Source: Gammaproteobacteria bacterium
GTDB lineage: Bacteria > Pseudomonadota > Gammaproteobacteria > Pseudomonadales > Pseudomonadaceae
NCBI GenBank assembly: GCA_018816095.1
Contig: JAHIWP010000078.1
Coordinates: 1 to 64,000, forward strand
Direction: 5' to 3'
Length of the DNA stretch: 64,000 bases
Numbering within the stretch: the stretch's first letter is position 1; every line of letters begins with the position of its first letter. Below are positions 44,345-52,689 of this stretch, in pieces. The notes beneath the pieces are model-generated. The model was given only the letters and a program-made list of their open reading frames with translations. It searched no databases and was not told the origin of the DNA. The translations under genes were made by a program, and so were the position numbers.

Positions 44345-44500
44345 CTACAGCACTCCCCCAAAGTCAGTTAAACAGCCGCCAGGAAACCGGGGCACCGCAT
44401 GCGCTACTTGGCGTTAGCCGGATGAGCGGCAAGTGCCAACGAAGCGAGGCGCGCATGCTGCCTGCCAATCAGCCGGCTAGCAATATGCCAGCAGGGTTAC

Positions 44501-46003
44501 TTACTCAAATAGGTTGTTCCACAAGCGTTTGACGGAATTAACCGGCCCCGTCTGCTGGGTCGCTGCAGGCTTACGCCGGGCAGTCTGGGCCTGACGTACA
44601 CGCTGTTCATGGCCATCGAGCAGGTGCAATAACGCCTCGTTAGTCGGCTCCACCTCCAGCCCCTGCTGCACCAATGCCAGCGCCAAGGCGAACTCGCGGC
44701 GTTTATAGGCGGCCTCGCTTTGCGCGATATAGCGCTGCGCCACCCGGTTGATCCCGGCTAGGGCCAACAGGTTGTCCGGCTCCCAAGCCAGCACCTGACG
44801 GAAGTAGTGCGTCGCGCTGTCATCTTCGGGCAATAGCAGCTGTTGATCCGCCAGGCGCTGCTCAGCCAGCTGCAGAGACTGGTTGATCCGTGCTTGCAGC
44901 ACACGGTTTAGCCCATCCAGCGCCAGCGGGTTGTCGGCATCAAGCGTGAGGACCTGACGAAACAGGTAATCGGCGTTGTCCTGCGGCGGCTCCAGCAGAT
45001 TGCCGCTTTGCAAACGCTGCTCGGCGCGCGCCAGGTAGTCGCTGATCTGCGTCTGTTGATACAGGTGATAGCCGCCAGCGCTCGCCGCCGCTAACAGCAA
45101 CACCCCCAACAGCAACCCAACCCACAATTTACTGCGCCCACCTTTGCGCCTGCTTGGCTTAGGCACGCTCAGCGCCGGGGCGATAAGCGTACTATCCGGG
45201 TCCTCTTGTGCCAGCTCGTCCAGGCTGGCCAGCAACACTTTACAGTCAGCAAAGCGCTCATCCGGGTCTTTCGCCAGCATGCGCTCGAGCAGCCACTGGT
45301 AGCCCTGGAGAGGCGCGGGCAGTTGCGGCACGTCCATCTGCAGGTGATTCATCACCGTCTGGGTGTAATTGGCGCCGCGGTAGGGGTTAGTGCCGGTGAG
45401 CATCTCCAGCAGGATCACCCCCAGGCTGTAAATATCGCTGCGCGCGTCCAGCGCTTGACACTGCGCCTGCTCAGGGCTGCTGTAGGAAGGGCTGCCGACA
45501 GCGATACCAAACTGAGTCAGGTCGGTATCCAGTTCAACTTCCTTGGCCACCCCAAAGTCGGTGATCACCGCCGTGCCATCGGTGCGAAAGAGGATATTGG
45601 CCGGCTTGATATCGCGGTGCACCAGGCCCTGGTCATGCACCACCGCCAGGCCACTGGCCACCTGCCGCACGATGCGCAAAGCGCGCGCCAGCTCGAAGAC
45701 TTCACCTTTGTGCTGCGCCAGATCACCGCCGGCGACGAACTCCATGGTCAGGTAATGGCGACCATCAGCCAGCTGATTGATGTCATAGATGGTGATGATC
45801 GAGGGGTGGTGCAAAGACGCGACGATATGCCCCTCTTTGATAAAGCGCTGGCTGAACGCTTGATCATCTGTGCTTAACAGCACCTTGATCGCCACCTTGC
45901 GGTGCAGCGACTCCTGGGTGGCCAGGTAAACCTCGGCCATACCGCCTTTGCCCAGGTGGCCATGCACCTGATAACCGGGGATAACAAGCAATTGTTCAGT
46001 CAT
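44501..46003 (-). CDS. Transmembrane Ser/Thr protein kinase (Hanks type)
   Basis: 500 residues. Kinase domain at about 10-265 with Gly-rich loop GKGGMAEV, catalytic VAIK lysine K40, HRDIKPAN loop (D131) and DFG (149-151), all intact, so it should be active. A proline/basic juxtamembrane stretch, one membrane helix (about 293-314), and a periplasmic TPR-like repeat region with three similar LAEQRLxxxxLxxPxDxxxxYFRQVL units follow. A phosphatase gene lies 23 bp upstream and an FHA gene 156 bp downstream, giving a signalling set like PpkA/PppA/Fha of type VI secretion, but no secretion genes are present. Confidence 0.94.
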   Translation of the reverse strand: MTEQLLVIPGYQVHGHLGKGGMAEVYLATQESLHRKVAIKVLLSTDDQAFSQRFIKEGHIVASLHHPSIITIYDINQLADGRHYLTMEFVAGGDLAQHKGEVFELARALRIVRQVASGLAVVHDQGLVHRDIKPANILFRTDGTAVITDFGVAKEVELDTDLTQFGIAVGSPSYSSPEQAQCQALDARSDIYSLGVILLEMLTGTNPYRGANYTQTVMNHLQMDVPQLPAPLQGYQWLLERMLAKDPDERFADCKVLLASLDELAQEDPDSTLIAPALSVPKPSRRKGGRSKLWVGLLLGVLLLAAASAGGYHLYQQTQISDYLARAEQRLQSGNLLEPPQDNADYLFRQVLTLDADNPLALDGLNRVLQARINQSLQLAEQRLADQQLLLPEDDSATHYFRQVLAWEPDNLLALAGINRVAQRYIAQSEAAYKRREFALALALVQQGLEVEPTNEALLHLLDGHEQRVRQAQTARRKPAATQQTGPVNSVKRLWNNLFE

Positions 46004-46026
46004 GAGGGTCAGTGCACATCGGCAGA

Positions 46027-46800
46027 TTAGGGCTTGCGGGAGGTAAACAGACGGCTGAGCAGCCCCCGGGGTTTGACTTCAACGCTGGGTGGGGGCGCTT
46101 CACGGCCGAGCACGATACAGGAGATATTATCCTTGCCGCCCATTTCGTTAGCCTGCGCCAGCAGCTGGCTCACCAGTTCATCAAGGGTCTGCGCGCTGCT
46201 GCATAGCTGCTGGATCTGTGCGTCATCAAGCTCGCCGGTCAGGCCGTCGCTGCACAGCAACAGCAACTCCTGCTCACCCAGCGAGCCCTGCAGCACACCC
46301 ACCTGCAGCGGCTGTTCATCTCGGCCCAGGCACTGCAGGATGACATTGCGCTGCGGATGGTGACGCGCTTCTTCGGCGCTCATTTGCCCGGCATCGATCA
46401 TCGTCTGCACCCAGCTGTGGTCGTGACTGAGGCGTTCGATATGCCCGGCACTGACGCGATAGGCGCGGCTGTCACCCACCCAGGCCAGGCTGAACTCAGC
46501 CCCCTGGAAATGCACCGCCACTAGGGTCGTGCCCATGCCGCGCTGCTCATCGGCGCGCGCCACCGCGAGAATTTTCTGATTGGCCGCCTGCACCGCCTCG
46601 ACCAAACCCAGGCCCTCGGCACAAACTGCCTGCAACACCTGTAAGGCCAACGCACTGGCCACTTCACCGCATTGATGCCCGCCCATACCGTCGGCAATCG
46701 CCCATAGATTCAACTGCGGGCAACACAACAGCGCATCCTCATTGTGCTCACGCACGCGCCCAGGCACGCTGTGGCCGGCATAAATCAGTGCTTGTTCCAT
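46027..46800 (-). CDS. PP2C-type protein phosphatase (Stp/PppA-like)
   Basis: 257 residues with complete PP2C motifs: VREHNEDAL (motif 1), AIADGMGGHQCGE (motif 2, metal-binding DG), GMGTTLVAV, WVGDSRAYR, LLCSDGLTGEL (metal Asp) and GGKDNISCIV (final Asp). Dephosphorylates Ser/Thr targets, most likely of the neighbouring kinase, in the cytosol. ATG 46800 is used rather than the TTG one codon earlier. First gene of the leftward phosphatase-kinase-FHA unit. A basic C-terminal tail (LFTSRKP) is present. Confidence 0.94.
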   Translation of the reverse strand: MEQALIYAGHSVPGRVREHNEDALLCCPQLNLWAIADGMGGHQCGEVASALALQVLQAVCAEGLGLVEAVQAANQKILAVARADEQRGMGTTLVAVHFQGAEFSLAWVGDSRAYRVSAGHIERLSHDHSWVQTMIDAGQMSAEEARHHPQRNVILQCLGRDEQPLQVGVLQGSLGEQELLLLCSDGLTGELDDAQIQQLCSSAQTLDELVSQLLAQANEMGGKDNISCIVLGREAPPPSVEVKPRGLLSRLFTSRKP

Positions 46801-47075
46801 CAATGTCTCGACCTAGGTTTCACCACCGCAAAGCGCTACGCTGCACTCGACTCAGGCCGCCCATGATGCGGCGGTAAACTCAGGCTGTCACCGCCAGCCG
46901 CTGATTTTGCAGGTGAAGTGTTAACCAGTCGAACCCACACACCGCAGCCAGAGCCGGATAACGCTCCAACTATTCAGCTAGCATCGGCGTAGACTCAAAA
47001 CACCAGCCTCGCCTTAGCGCGACGAGCTGGCCCGCTCCAGACGATTCAACCACGACATTGTCAGAGGTGAAGATC

Positions 47076-47207
47076 ATGAGCAAAGGCATGGATTCAAAGA
47101 AACAAGCAAAGAAAAAGCCGCTGAAAACAGCCAGCGAAAAACGCATGGATAAAAAAGGCAAGCACGGTGCAAAAACCCTGCTCGGCAGCCACGCAGCTAC
47201 CCCCTGA
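47076..47207 (+). CDS. Lys-rich 43-residue microprotein
   Basis: A 44-codon frame from ATG 47076, with AGAGG 8 nt upstream, to TGA 47207. Composition: start SKGMDSKKQAKKKPLK, then an amphipathic basic segment with ASEKRMDKKGKHGAKT and a short Leu/Ala tail; 14 of 43 residues are Lys or Arg. No signal peptide. I recall similar tiny basic proteins in other pseudomonads but no function. Nucleic-acid binding is an inference from charge alone. Strand and spacing are free of overlap with neighbours. Confidence 0.65.
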   Translation: MSKGMDSKKQAKKKPLKTASEKRMDKKGKHGAKTLLGSHAATP

Positions 47208-47275
47208 GTTAATCGCCTGAGGCAGGCATCAGGCTGCACTCAGGCATTTCAATCCCCCCACTACTGCTAGCCGTT

Positions 47276-47701
47276 ATGTATTACCGCCAACTCCCCGCCC
47301 CACTCAAACCTCTTGCTGACAAGTTCTACCGCAGCCAACGCTCAGCCATGCGCGCCACGCCAGGCGCACAGCTTTGGGTCGCCGAAAATCCGGACATCGT
47401 TGCAGCACTGTGCCTGCAAAGCGTCGCACACGGTCACTGGCTGACCAGTTTGCTGGTGGCCTCGCCGATGCGCGAACAAGGCATCGCACGTCAGTTGATC
47501 GAAGCCGCCCTCACCCACTGCACCACGCCGGTCTGGCTGTTCTGCCACCCACAGCTGCACGATTTCTATCGGCGCCAGGGTTTTACCCCTTGCAGCGACC
47601 TGCCCCAGCCCCTGGCTGAGCGCCTAAGCCGTTATCAGCGCAGCAAGAGCCTGCAGGCATTCTACCGCGCCCCTGGGCAACCCCAACTGCACCAGGCTTA
47701 A
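47276..47701 (+). CDS. GNAT-family N-acetyltransferase
   Basis: 141 residues with a compact GNAT fold: acyl-CoA loop LLVASPMREQGIARQLIEAA (R/QxxGxG/A at QGIA, about 71-77), strand 4 before it, and a C-terminal FYRRQGFTPCS motif typical of acetyltransferases. Probably cytosolic and of unknown substrate; comparable short GNATs act on amino acids, antibiotics or ribosomal proteins. ATG 47276; no strong ribosome site (CTGCTAGCCG). 68 bp after the microprotein on the same strand. Confidence 0.82.
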   Translation: MYYRQLPAPLKPLADKFYRSQRSAMRATPGAQLWVAENPDIVAALCLQSVAHGHWLTSLLVASPMREQGIARQLIEAALTHCTTPVWLFCHPQLHDFYRRQGFTPCSDLPQPLAERLSRYQRSKSLQAFYRAPGQPQLHQA

Positions 47702-47837
47702 CGGGCGGTTGCCCGGTTAGCCAGGCGCTATCCGCGCGACGGCCCCCATACTGGCACTTTGCTCAACTTTACTATTGCTATCGTCAGGCCAAGCTCTGCA
47801 TGCTTAAGCCATAAGAACGACAACAGGGTCTTCCCCT

Positions 47838-48875
47838 ATGCGCACATCGCGGTTACTCAGACGCCTGCGTAACGACTTTCAGTTGTCCATCATTACGCTG
47901 ATGGGCCTTTTTGGCGTCATTGGTATTAGCCCCTATGCCGTGTACCGGCTGGCCACCGGCAACTACCTGGTGGGCGCCGCCGATACGGTAATTGTCGCCT
48001 CCACGGTGCTTGCGGTGCTTTACGCCTGGCGCACCAGCGACACCGTCAAACCGGGCATCTACCTGGCCAGTATCTTCTCCGTTGCGGCAACCCTGATCGC
48101 CATCAACCTGGGCGTTAACGGCCTGTTTTGGATCTATCCGCTGATCCTGTTCAACTTTTTTATGGTGTCGTCTGGTAAGGCTTTAGTCGCCACTATCCTG
48201 ATGCTCATGACGCTGGTGGGTTACGGCCAGCTAAACCCTGGCGCGGTATTCGAAAGCGACTACCAGATGGTGTCGTTTCTGGTTACCAGCATGATGGCCA
48301 GCATCCTCAGCTTCGTCTTTGCCTATCGCACCAGCAGCCAGCGCGATCAGCTGCAGCAACTGGCCATCCATGACCCGCTGACCGGCGCTCGTAACCGCCG
48401 GGCGATGAACGAGGAGCTGAAGATTGCTGCGTCCTTAAATCGGCGTCACGGCAACAGCTATGGCGTGTTGACCATGGACCTGGACCATTTCAAACGGGTT
48501 AACGACAACTACGGCCATCAGGCCGGCGATCAGGTGCTGATCGACTTTGTCGAGCTGATCAAAAATGCCTCACGCAAGGAGGATCGCCTGTTCCGCTTCG
48601 GCGGCGAGGAATTCCTCCTGCTGGTGCCCAATACCGACAGCGACGGCCTATTGGCCGCAGCCCAAAACCTTCAGCAACAGGTTCGCCAACACCTGCGCGG
48701 GCCGGGCGGGCCGGTGACCATGTCGGTTGGCGGTGCGATGATGCGCCGCGATGAGCACTGGGAAGACTTGCTGCAGCGCGCCGACCAGCGCCTGTATCAC
48801 GCCAAGAGCGCCGGACGTAACTGCATCGTCATCAATGACGGCGTCAATACAGCAAGCCCCCAGCCCATCGTCTAA
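47838..48875 (+). CDS. Membrane diguanylate cyclase (GGDEF)
   Basis: 345 residues: five or six membrane helices in the first 165 residues (MASE-like input), then a GGDEF domain with DPLTGARNRRAMN (about 184), DLDHFKRVNDNYGHQAGD and GGEEF at 255-259. The RKED inhibitory I-site is at 246-249, five residues before GGEEF, so product inhibition is expected. Makes c-di-GMP in response to an unknown membrane signal; could supply the PilZ brake encoded at 25885. ATG 47838 with weak ribosome site. Monocistronic, 119 bp before msrB. Confidence 0.93.
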   Translation: MRTSRLLRRLRNDFQLSIITLMGLFGVIGISPYAVYRLATGNYLVGAADTVIVASTVLAVLYAWRTSDTVKPGIYLASIFSVAATLIAINLGVNGLFWIYPLILFNFFMVSSGKALVATILMLMTLVGYGQLNPGAVFESDYQMVSFLVTSMMASILSFVFAYRTSSQRDQLQQLAIHDPLTGARNRRAMNEELKIAASLNRRHGNSYGVLTMDLDHFKRVNDNYGHQAGDQVLIDFVELIKNASRKEDRLFRFGGEEFLLLVPNTDSDGLLAAAQNLQQQVRQHLRGPGGPVTMSVGGAMMRRDEHWEDLLQRADQRLYHAKSAGRNCIVINDGVNTASPQPIV

Positions 48876-48930
48876 TCCTGCGGTATATCTTCGCTTACAC
48901 TCTGCAGCTGGAAAATTATCCGCCCTGACC

Positions 48931-48958
48931 CACAACGCTGTAACAACTCGGCGTTGTG
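48931..48958. promoter_or_regulatory. Inverted repeat between GGDEF and msrB genes
   Basis: CACAACGC and GCGTTGTG (8-bp arms, 12-nt spacer) occur 36 bp before the msrB start. It could be a weak terminator for the cyclase gene or an operator for msrBA; nothing decides. Confidence 0.35.
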
Positions 48959-48994
48959 TCGGTCTATTGGCCACACCCACTTGAGAGCACTGCC

Positions 48995-49510
48995 ATGAAG
49001 AGACGCTCCCTGCTCAAGGCGATCGCCCTGATGCCAGCCCTGCCCCTGCTCAGCCACGCCCCGCTCAGCCTGGCGCAAGCCATTGCCAGCACCATCACGC
49101 CACTGGACAAGCCGCACAGCGCCTGGCGCGACCTGCTAACGCCCGAGGCATATGCCGTGTTGTTCGAGGAAGACACGGAAGCCCCTGGCAGCAGCCCGCT
49201 GAATCAGGAAAAACGCGACGGCACCTATATCTGCGCCGCCTGTTACCTGCCGCTGTTCGCCAGCCAAGACAAATATGAAAGCGGCACCGGCTGGCCCAGC
49301 TTCACCCAGCCGATTGCCGGGCACATGGGCCAAAAACGCGACTTCAAGCTGTTTTTCCCACGCACTGAATACCACTGCGCGCGTTGCGGCGGCCACCAGG
49401 GCCATGTGTTTGATGACGGTCCCAAGCCTCGTGGCGAACGCTGGTGCAATAACGGCGTAGCCCTGCGCTTTGTTGCCAAAGACGAGCCCCTACCCGAACT
49501 GCGGAGCTAA
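48995..49510 (+). CDS. msrB: Exported peptide-methionine (R)-S-oxide reductase MsrB
   Basis: 171 residues. The N-terminus KRRSLLKA followed by a hydrophobic stretch (to about LSLAQA, 27) is a probable Tat or Sec signal; the double Arg fits the RRxxLK Tat motif. MsrB domain: zinc cysteines C80, C83 (CAAC), C128, C131 (CARC), GTGWPSFTQP substrate loop and GHVFDDGP, with catalytic C151 in RWCNNGVALRF. Reduces methionine-R-sulfoxide, here in the periplasm. ATG 48995, GAGAG upstream. Its stop is 2 bp before msrA, so both are one operon. Confidence 0.92.
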   Translation: MKRRSLLKAIALMPALPLLSHAPLSLAQAIASTITPLDKPHSAWRDLLTPEAYAVLFEEDTEAPGSSPLNQEKRDGTYICAACYLPLFASQDKYESGTGWPSFTQPIAGHMGQKRDFKLFFPRTEYHCARCGGHQGHVFDDGPKPRGERWCNNGVALRFVAKDEPLPELRS

Positions 49511-49512
49511 AC

Positions 49513-50181
49513 ATGACCCACATTACGTCCCACTGGCGCAGCCGTTTGCTCGCCAGCGCTGTGCTTGTTCTGGGTGGCCTGCTGGCCGCCTGTGAACCCA
49601 CCGCGGCGCAGGCCCCCCAAGCACCCATGCAAGCCAACACAACAACGGTGGAAAACCCGGGGGTAGCGATCTTTGCCGGCGGCTGCTTCTGGTGCACCGA
49701 ATCGGACTTCGACAAAGTACCTGGCGTGATTGAAACCACCTCCGGCTATATCGGCGGGCATGTCGACAACCCCACTTATGAGCAGGTTTCAGCCGGCAAT
49801 AGCGGGCATATTGAAGCCGTGCGCGTGCGCTTTGACCCAAGTAAAACCAGCTATGCGCAACTGCTGGAGGCCTTCTGGCCGACCATCGACCCGATCACCG
49901 CCAACGCACAGTTCTGCGACCGCGGCTCGCAGTACCGCAGCGCAATCTTCTACAGCACGGCCGAAGAACAGCAGTTGGCTGAAGCCTCCAAAGCCGCCCT
50001 GGATAAATCCGGGCGCTTACCGGCGCCGGTGGTCACAGAAATCCTCCCCGCAGGAACCTTCTACCCCGCCGAGGATTATCACCAGGACTACTACCAGCGT
50101 AATCCGCTGCGCTATACCTACTACCGCAACGGTTGCGGCCGCGACCAACGCCTGGAGCAACTCTGGGGCAAGAAGCCGTAA
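49513..50181 (+). CDS. msrA: Lipoprotein peptide-methionine (S)-S-oxide reductase MsrA
   Basis: 222 residues. Type II signal peptide with lipobox LLAAC (Cys 27), Glu at +2, and a short linker, then the MsrA domain: catalytic C58 in GGCFWC, GYIGGHVDNPTYEQVSAGNSGH, FDRGSQYRS-like CDRGSQYRSAIFY and AEDYHQDYY, with a C-terminal NGCGRDQRLEQLWG recycling cysteine. Reduces methionine-S-sulfoxide, so with MsrB both epimers are covered outside the cytosol. GCGGAG in the end of msrB is the ribosome site. Most MsrA proteins are cytosolic, so this placement is unusual. Confidence 0.93.
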   Translation: MTHITSHWRSRLLASAVLVLGGLLAACEPTAAQAPQAPMQANTTTVENPGVAIFAGGCFWCTESDFDKVPGVIETTSGYIGGHVDNPTYEQVSAGNSGHIEAVRVRFDPSKTSYAQLLEAFWPTIDPITANAQFCDRGSQYRSAIFYSTAEEQQLAEASKAALDKSGRLPAPVVTEILPAGTFYPAEDYHQDYYQRNPLRYTYYRNGCGRDQRLEQLWGKKP

Positions 50182-50189
50182 GCCATGCG

Positions 50190-50217
50190 CATCAGTTGGC
50201 CCTCGCGCCAACTGATG
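50190..50217 (+). terminator. Hairpin after msrA
   Basis: CATCAGTTGG and CCAACTGATG form a perfect 10-bp stem with an 8-nt loop, 8 nt past the stop. No T-run follows. Confidence 0.6.
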
Positions 50218-50303
50218 ACGTTGTATTCAGCCGCTGATACCTAGAGGCGGCAATCGCCGCATCCGCTATGGTTGAGTTCACACGTTGCCCAGTGAGCACA
50301 ACC

Positions 50304-50741
50304 ATGGCCCCGTTAAAACCTTTGTTCAAACTCACCTCACTGATCGCCCTGGGCGGTTGGCTGATGCTGGTCTGCCTGCCAGCCTGGCCCTATACCGATG
50401 AACTGGTACTGGGGCTCAGCGTGGTCGTGCTGGCCCTCCTCTACAGCTGGCTGCTGTTTTTCGCCATGCGCCAGCGCCCCGAACCTGGCAGTGGCAAACC
50501 AGGCTTCTTCAGCCTGGCTGGCGTGCTCTCATTGCTGCGCCAACCCACAGCTGCATTGGCGGCGTGGGTGCATATTCTGGCGTTCGATCTGATGGTGGGC
50601 CTGTATATCCGCCACGATGGAGCCATCGCGGGTATCAGCCACTGGGCTCTGCTGCCCTGCTATGTGCTGACGCTGATGTTTGGACCGCTGGGTTTGCTGG
50701 CCTTTTTAGCGCTGCGCTGGAGCTTGGCTCTAGCGGCCTGA
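50304..50741 (+). CDS. ABA4-like membrane protein (DUF4281)
   Basis: 145 residues with four membrane helices and the DUF4281 signature AAWVHILAFDLMVGLYIRHDG in the middle and LMFGPLGLLAF near the end. The family is named after plant ABA4 (neoxanthin synthesis); bacterial members have no demonstrated reaction. The His-Asp pair in WVHILAFD is conserved and may be catalytic or ligand binding. Start is chosen at ATG 50304 (GTGAGC upstream); an ATG at 50268 would add 12 residues. Convergent with the next gene, stop codons adjacent. Confidence 0.78.
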   Translation: MAPLKPLFKLTSLIALGGWLMLVCLPAWPYTDELVLGLSVVVLALLYSWLLFFAMRQRPEPGSGKPGFFSLAGVLSLLRQPTAALAAWVHILAFDLMVGLYIRHDGAIAGISHWALLPCYVLTLMFGPLGLLAFLALRWSLALAA

Positions 50742-50742
50742 G

Positions 50743-51078
50743 TTAGCGGCTGCGTTCTTCCGAGTGCGTGCTCTGGCCCGGGTACTGCTGTATGCGGTAA
50801 CCATTGGGGTACTCAATCGTTTGCTTGATCGCGCCACGGTTTTCTAGCGATTGACTGCCGTAGCGTTGCTCGTGGCGCTGCAGCCCTTCGGGTAACCGCT
50901 GCCCACCATAAAGGTTGTGATTTTCTATGGTTTGAGAGCTGCCAATGCTGCCGCTGGCACCAGGGCTGATATAGGTTTTCGGAATGACCCGCAGTGTCTG
51001 CGGCGCTTGCGGCTCGGCATACAGCGAAGTCACCATCAGCAAAGTCACCAAACTGAGCACATATCTGCGCATCGTCAT
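50743..51078 (-). CDS. Small exported hypothetical protein
   Basis: 111 residues: signal peptide (about 1-21, LYA cleavage) and a hydrophilic mature part with no Cys, rich in Gln, Ser, Gly, Tyr and Arg: PGASGSIGSSQTIENHNLYGGQRLPEG and NGYRIQQYPGQ. Low complexity suggests a flexible or beta-forming periplasmic protein. I do not recognise the family. ATG 51078 with GGGAG 5 nt upstream. Its stop touches the convergent ABA4-like gene (1-bp gap). Confidence 0.68.
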   Translation of the reverse strand: MTMRRYVLSLVTLLMVTSLYAEPQAPQTLRVIPKTYISPGASGSIGSSQTIENHNLYGGQRLPEGLQRHEQRYGSQSLENRGAIKQTIEYPNGYRIQQYPGQSTHSEERSR

Positions 51079-51183
51079 TACTCCCTCTGCGCCATGGGCG
51101 CGAAACGAACCTGAAGGTTTGGCAACACCAGCCCGCCTACGGTTCCGACCATTGCTCCAGACAGAACATCCGCACGCGGCTTA

Positions 51184-51204
51184 ATTGCTCAAATAATGAG
51201 CAAT
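51184..51204. promoter_or_regulatory. Perfect 8-bp inverted repeat
   Basis: ATTGCTCA-AATAA-TGAGCAAT lies between the leftward exported-protein gene (106 bp upstream of its start) and the thermonuclease-like gene (about 160 bp upstream). Either a LysR/TetR-type operator or a small hairpin. Confidence 0.4.
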
Positions 51205-51364
51205 CATCCTCGGTTTACTGGAAAGCACAAGCCACCCCAGCGTCCAACGCAGGATCAGCACTTCGCACAACCCGCCGTGCTGTTTCGCGATACCCGTCCC
51301 GCTTAACCCGGCGGGCATTTATTACTATCAACAGCTATGCATTCGCGTGAGCATCGCCAACCAG

Positions 51365-51901
51365 ATGACTATCCGTATCGCTCTACTCCTTCTCGCCTGC
51401 CTGCCGGGCCTGGCGCTTGCTGAGCAGTTGATCTGCCGGGTGATGACCATTAGCGAAGGCGACACCTTTAGCTGTCTGAGCACTGATAACAAACGGCTGC
51501 GAGTGCGCCTTGCGGAAATTGACGCACCGGAAAGAAAGCAGCCCTATGGCGCTGAAGCCAAGCAGGCGCTGTCTGATCTGGTGTTAGAAAAACAGGTTCT
51601 CCTGCATGTGCAAGAAGTGGATCGCTACGGCAGAACGCTGGCGCGCGCTTTCATCGGCGGCGTAGACGTGAATTACAGCTTGGTCGAACAAGGCGCAGCC
51701 TGGGCCTACACCCCGCAGTTGAAGGACTACAGGCTAAAAGATGCCGAAACCCTGGCCAGAAAAATGGGTAAAGGCCTTTGGCGGCTTCCAGCCGAGTCCA
51801 TAGTCGCCCCTTGGGATTGGCGTTATGCCGGCAGAATTTCAGTGCCGCCAAAAACCAAGCCCAGCCGACCGGCGTCGTTTTCGCAGTTTGGCAGCAACTA
51901 A
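51365..51901 (+). CDS. Exported thermonuclease (SNase-like)
   Basis: 178 residues: signal peptide (about 1-19, LALA cleavage) and a staphylococcal-nuclease OB-fold domain: GDTFSC, VRLAEIDAPERKQPYGAEAKQAL (Arg and Glu catalytic positions of SNase), VDRYGRTLARAF (second Arg) and NYSLVEQGAAWAY. All catalytic residues of the family look present, so an active calcium-dependent nuclease in the periplasm is plausible. Mature Cys pair near residues 24 and 40. A GTG 18 nt upstream is an alternative start; neither has a clear ribosome site. Confidence 0.85.
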   Translation: MTIRIALLLLACLPGLALAEQLICRVMTISEGDTFSCLSTDNKRLRVRLAEIDAPERKQPYGAEAKQALSDLVLEKQVLLHVQEVDRYGRTLARAFIGGVDVNYSLVEQGAAWAYTPQLKDYRLKDAETLARKMGKGLWRLPAESIVAPWDWRYAGRISVPPKTKPSRPASFSQFGSN

Positions 51902-52023
51902 GGCTCGGGCAACCGGCCCTCCACAACAACCATCACCTCGCCCCCCCACCAATTTGGCCCTGCGCTCCATGGCATCTGCAGCCTGAGTTGCGCTTCAGCG
52001 CTACCGCTCACCTGCGCCTTAAT

Positions 52024-52059
52024 CTATAGGCAATACTTATGCAAAGCATTGCATATCAG
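52024..52059 (+). promoter_or_regulatory. CynR-type element before cynS
   Basis: CTATAGGCAA, 5 nt, ATGC-AAA-GCATTG, then CAG. The core ATGCAAAGCAT is a palindrome, and with the flank ATGCAA-N4-TTGCAT is too. The same element, with equal spacing, is at 54638-54673 in front of cynR (26 of 36 positions identical). It lies 68-104 bp upstream of the cynS start, the usual distance for a LysR activator site. Confidence 0.72.
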
Positions 52060-52127
52060 TCTTGGACGCTATGCATCTATCGGCCGATCATTGCTTCACA
52101 CCAAGCAACCCCGATAGGAGCCACACC

Positions 52128-52595
52128 ATGCAACAGTCGCACGCTTACAACGACCCAAGCCTCGCCCTGACCACCGAAGTGCTGGATGCCAAGGCGCGCA
52201 AAAACCTGTCCTGGCAGGACCTGGCTGACGGCACCGGGCTTGGCTTGGCTTACGTCACCGCCGCCCTGCTCGGCCAGCACCCACTGCCGGAAAGCGCAGC
52301 TAAAGTGATTGGCGACAAGCTTGAACTGGATGCCGATGCGGTAGCCCGCCTGCAAATCATCCCACTGCGCGGCAGCCTCTCGGGCATTCCGACCGACCCG
52401 ACCATCTACCGCTTTTACGAAATGATCCAGATCTACGGCACCACGCTGAAAGCCCTGGTGCATGAGCAGTTTGGCGACGGCATCATCAGCGCGATCAACT
52501 TCAAGCTGGACATGAAGAAGGTCGAGGACCCCGAAGGCGGTTCCCGCGCAGTGATCACTCTGGATGGCAAATTCCTGCCCCTGCGCCCGTTCTAA
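52128..52595 (+). CDS. cynS: Cyanase (cyanate hydratase)
   Basis: Converts cyanate and bicarbonate to carbamate (then ammonia and CO2) in a decamer in the cytosol. 155 residues; catalytic R95, E98 (YRFYEM) and S121 (IISAINF) correspond to R96, E99 and S122 of E. coli CynS, and the C-terminal [12 protein letters not shown] is typical. ATG 52128 with TAGGAG 7 nt upstream; the longer upstream frame is not coding because it spans the regulatory element. First gene of cynS-DUF2790-cynT. Confidence 0.97.
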   Translation: MQQSHAYNDPSLALTTEVLDAKARKNLSWQDLADGTGLGLAYVTAALLGQHPLPESAAKVIGDKLELDADAVARLQIIPLRGSLSGIPTDPTIYRFYEMIQIYGTTLKALVHEQFGDGIISAINFKLDMKKVEDPEGGSRAVITLDGKFLPLRPF

Positions 52596-52612
52596 CCTCG
52601 CCGCGTCCCTGA

Positions 52613-52638
52613 ATCGGCCCGCTCCCTGCGGGCCCGAT
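52613..52638 (+). terminator. Hairpin between cynS and the DUF2790 gene
   Basis: ATCGGCCCGC and GCGGGCCCGAT pair with a one-base bulge around a 5-nt loop, 18 nt after cynS. No T-run; may attenuate or protect the cynS mRNA end. Confidence 0.45.
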
Positions 52639-52689
52639 CCCAAAATTGACCTGATCCCCACTGCCACCCATTTATGCGGAGGATGGCTC

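Noticed and set aside
43487..46800. Interpretation of the kinase/phosphatase/FHA genes as part of a type VI secretion cluster
   Set aside because: No tss genes, VgrG, Hcp or ClpV-like proteins occur anywhere in the window.
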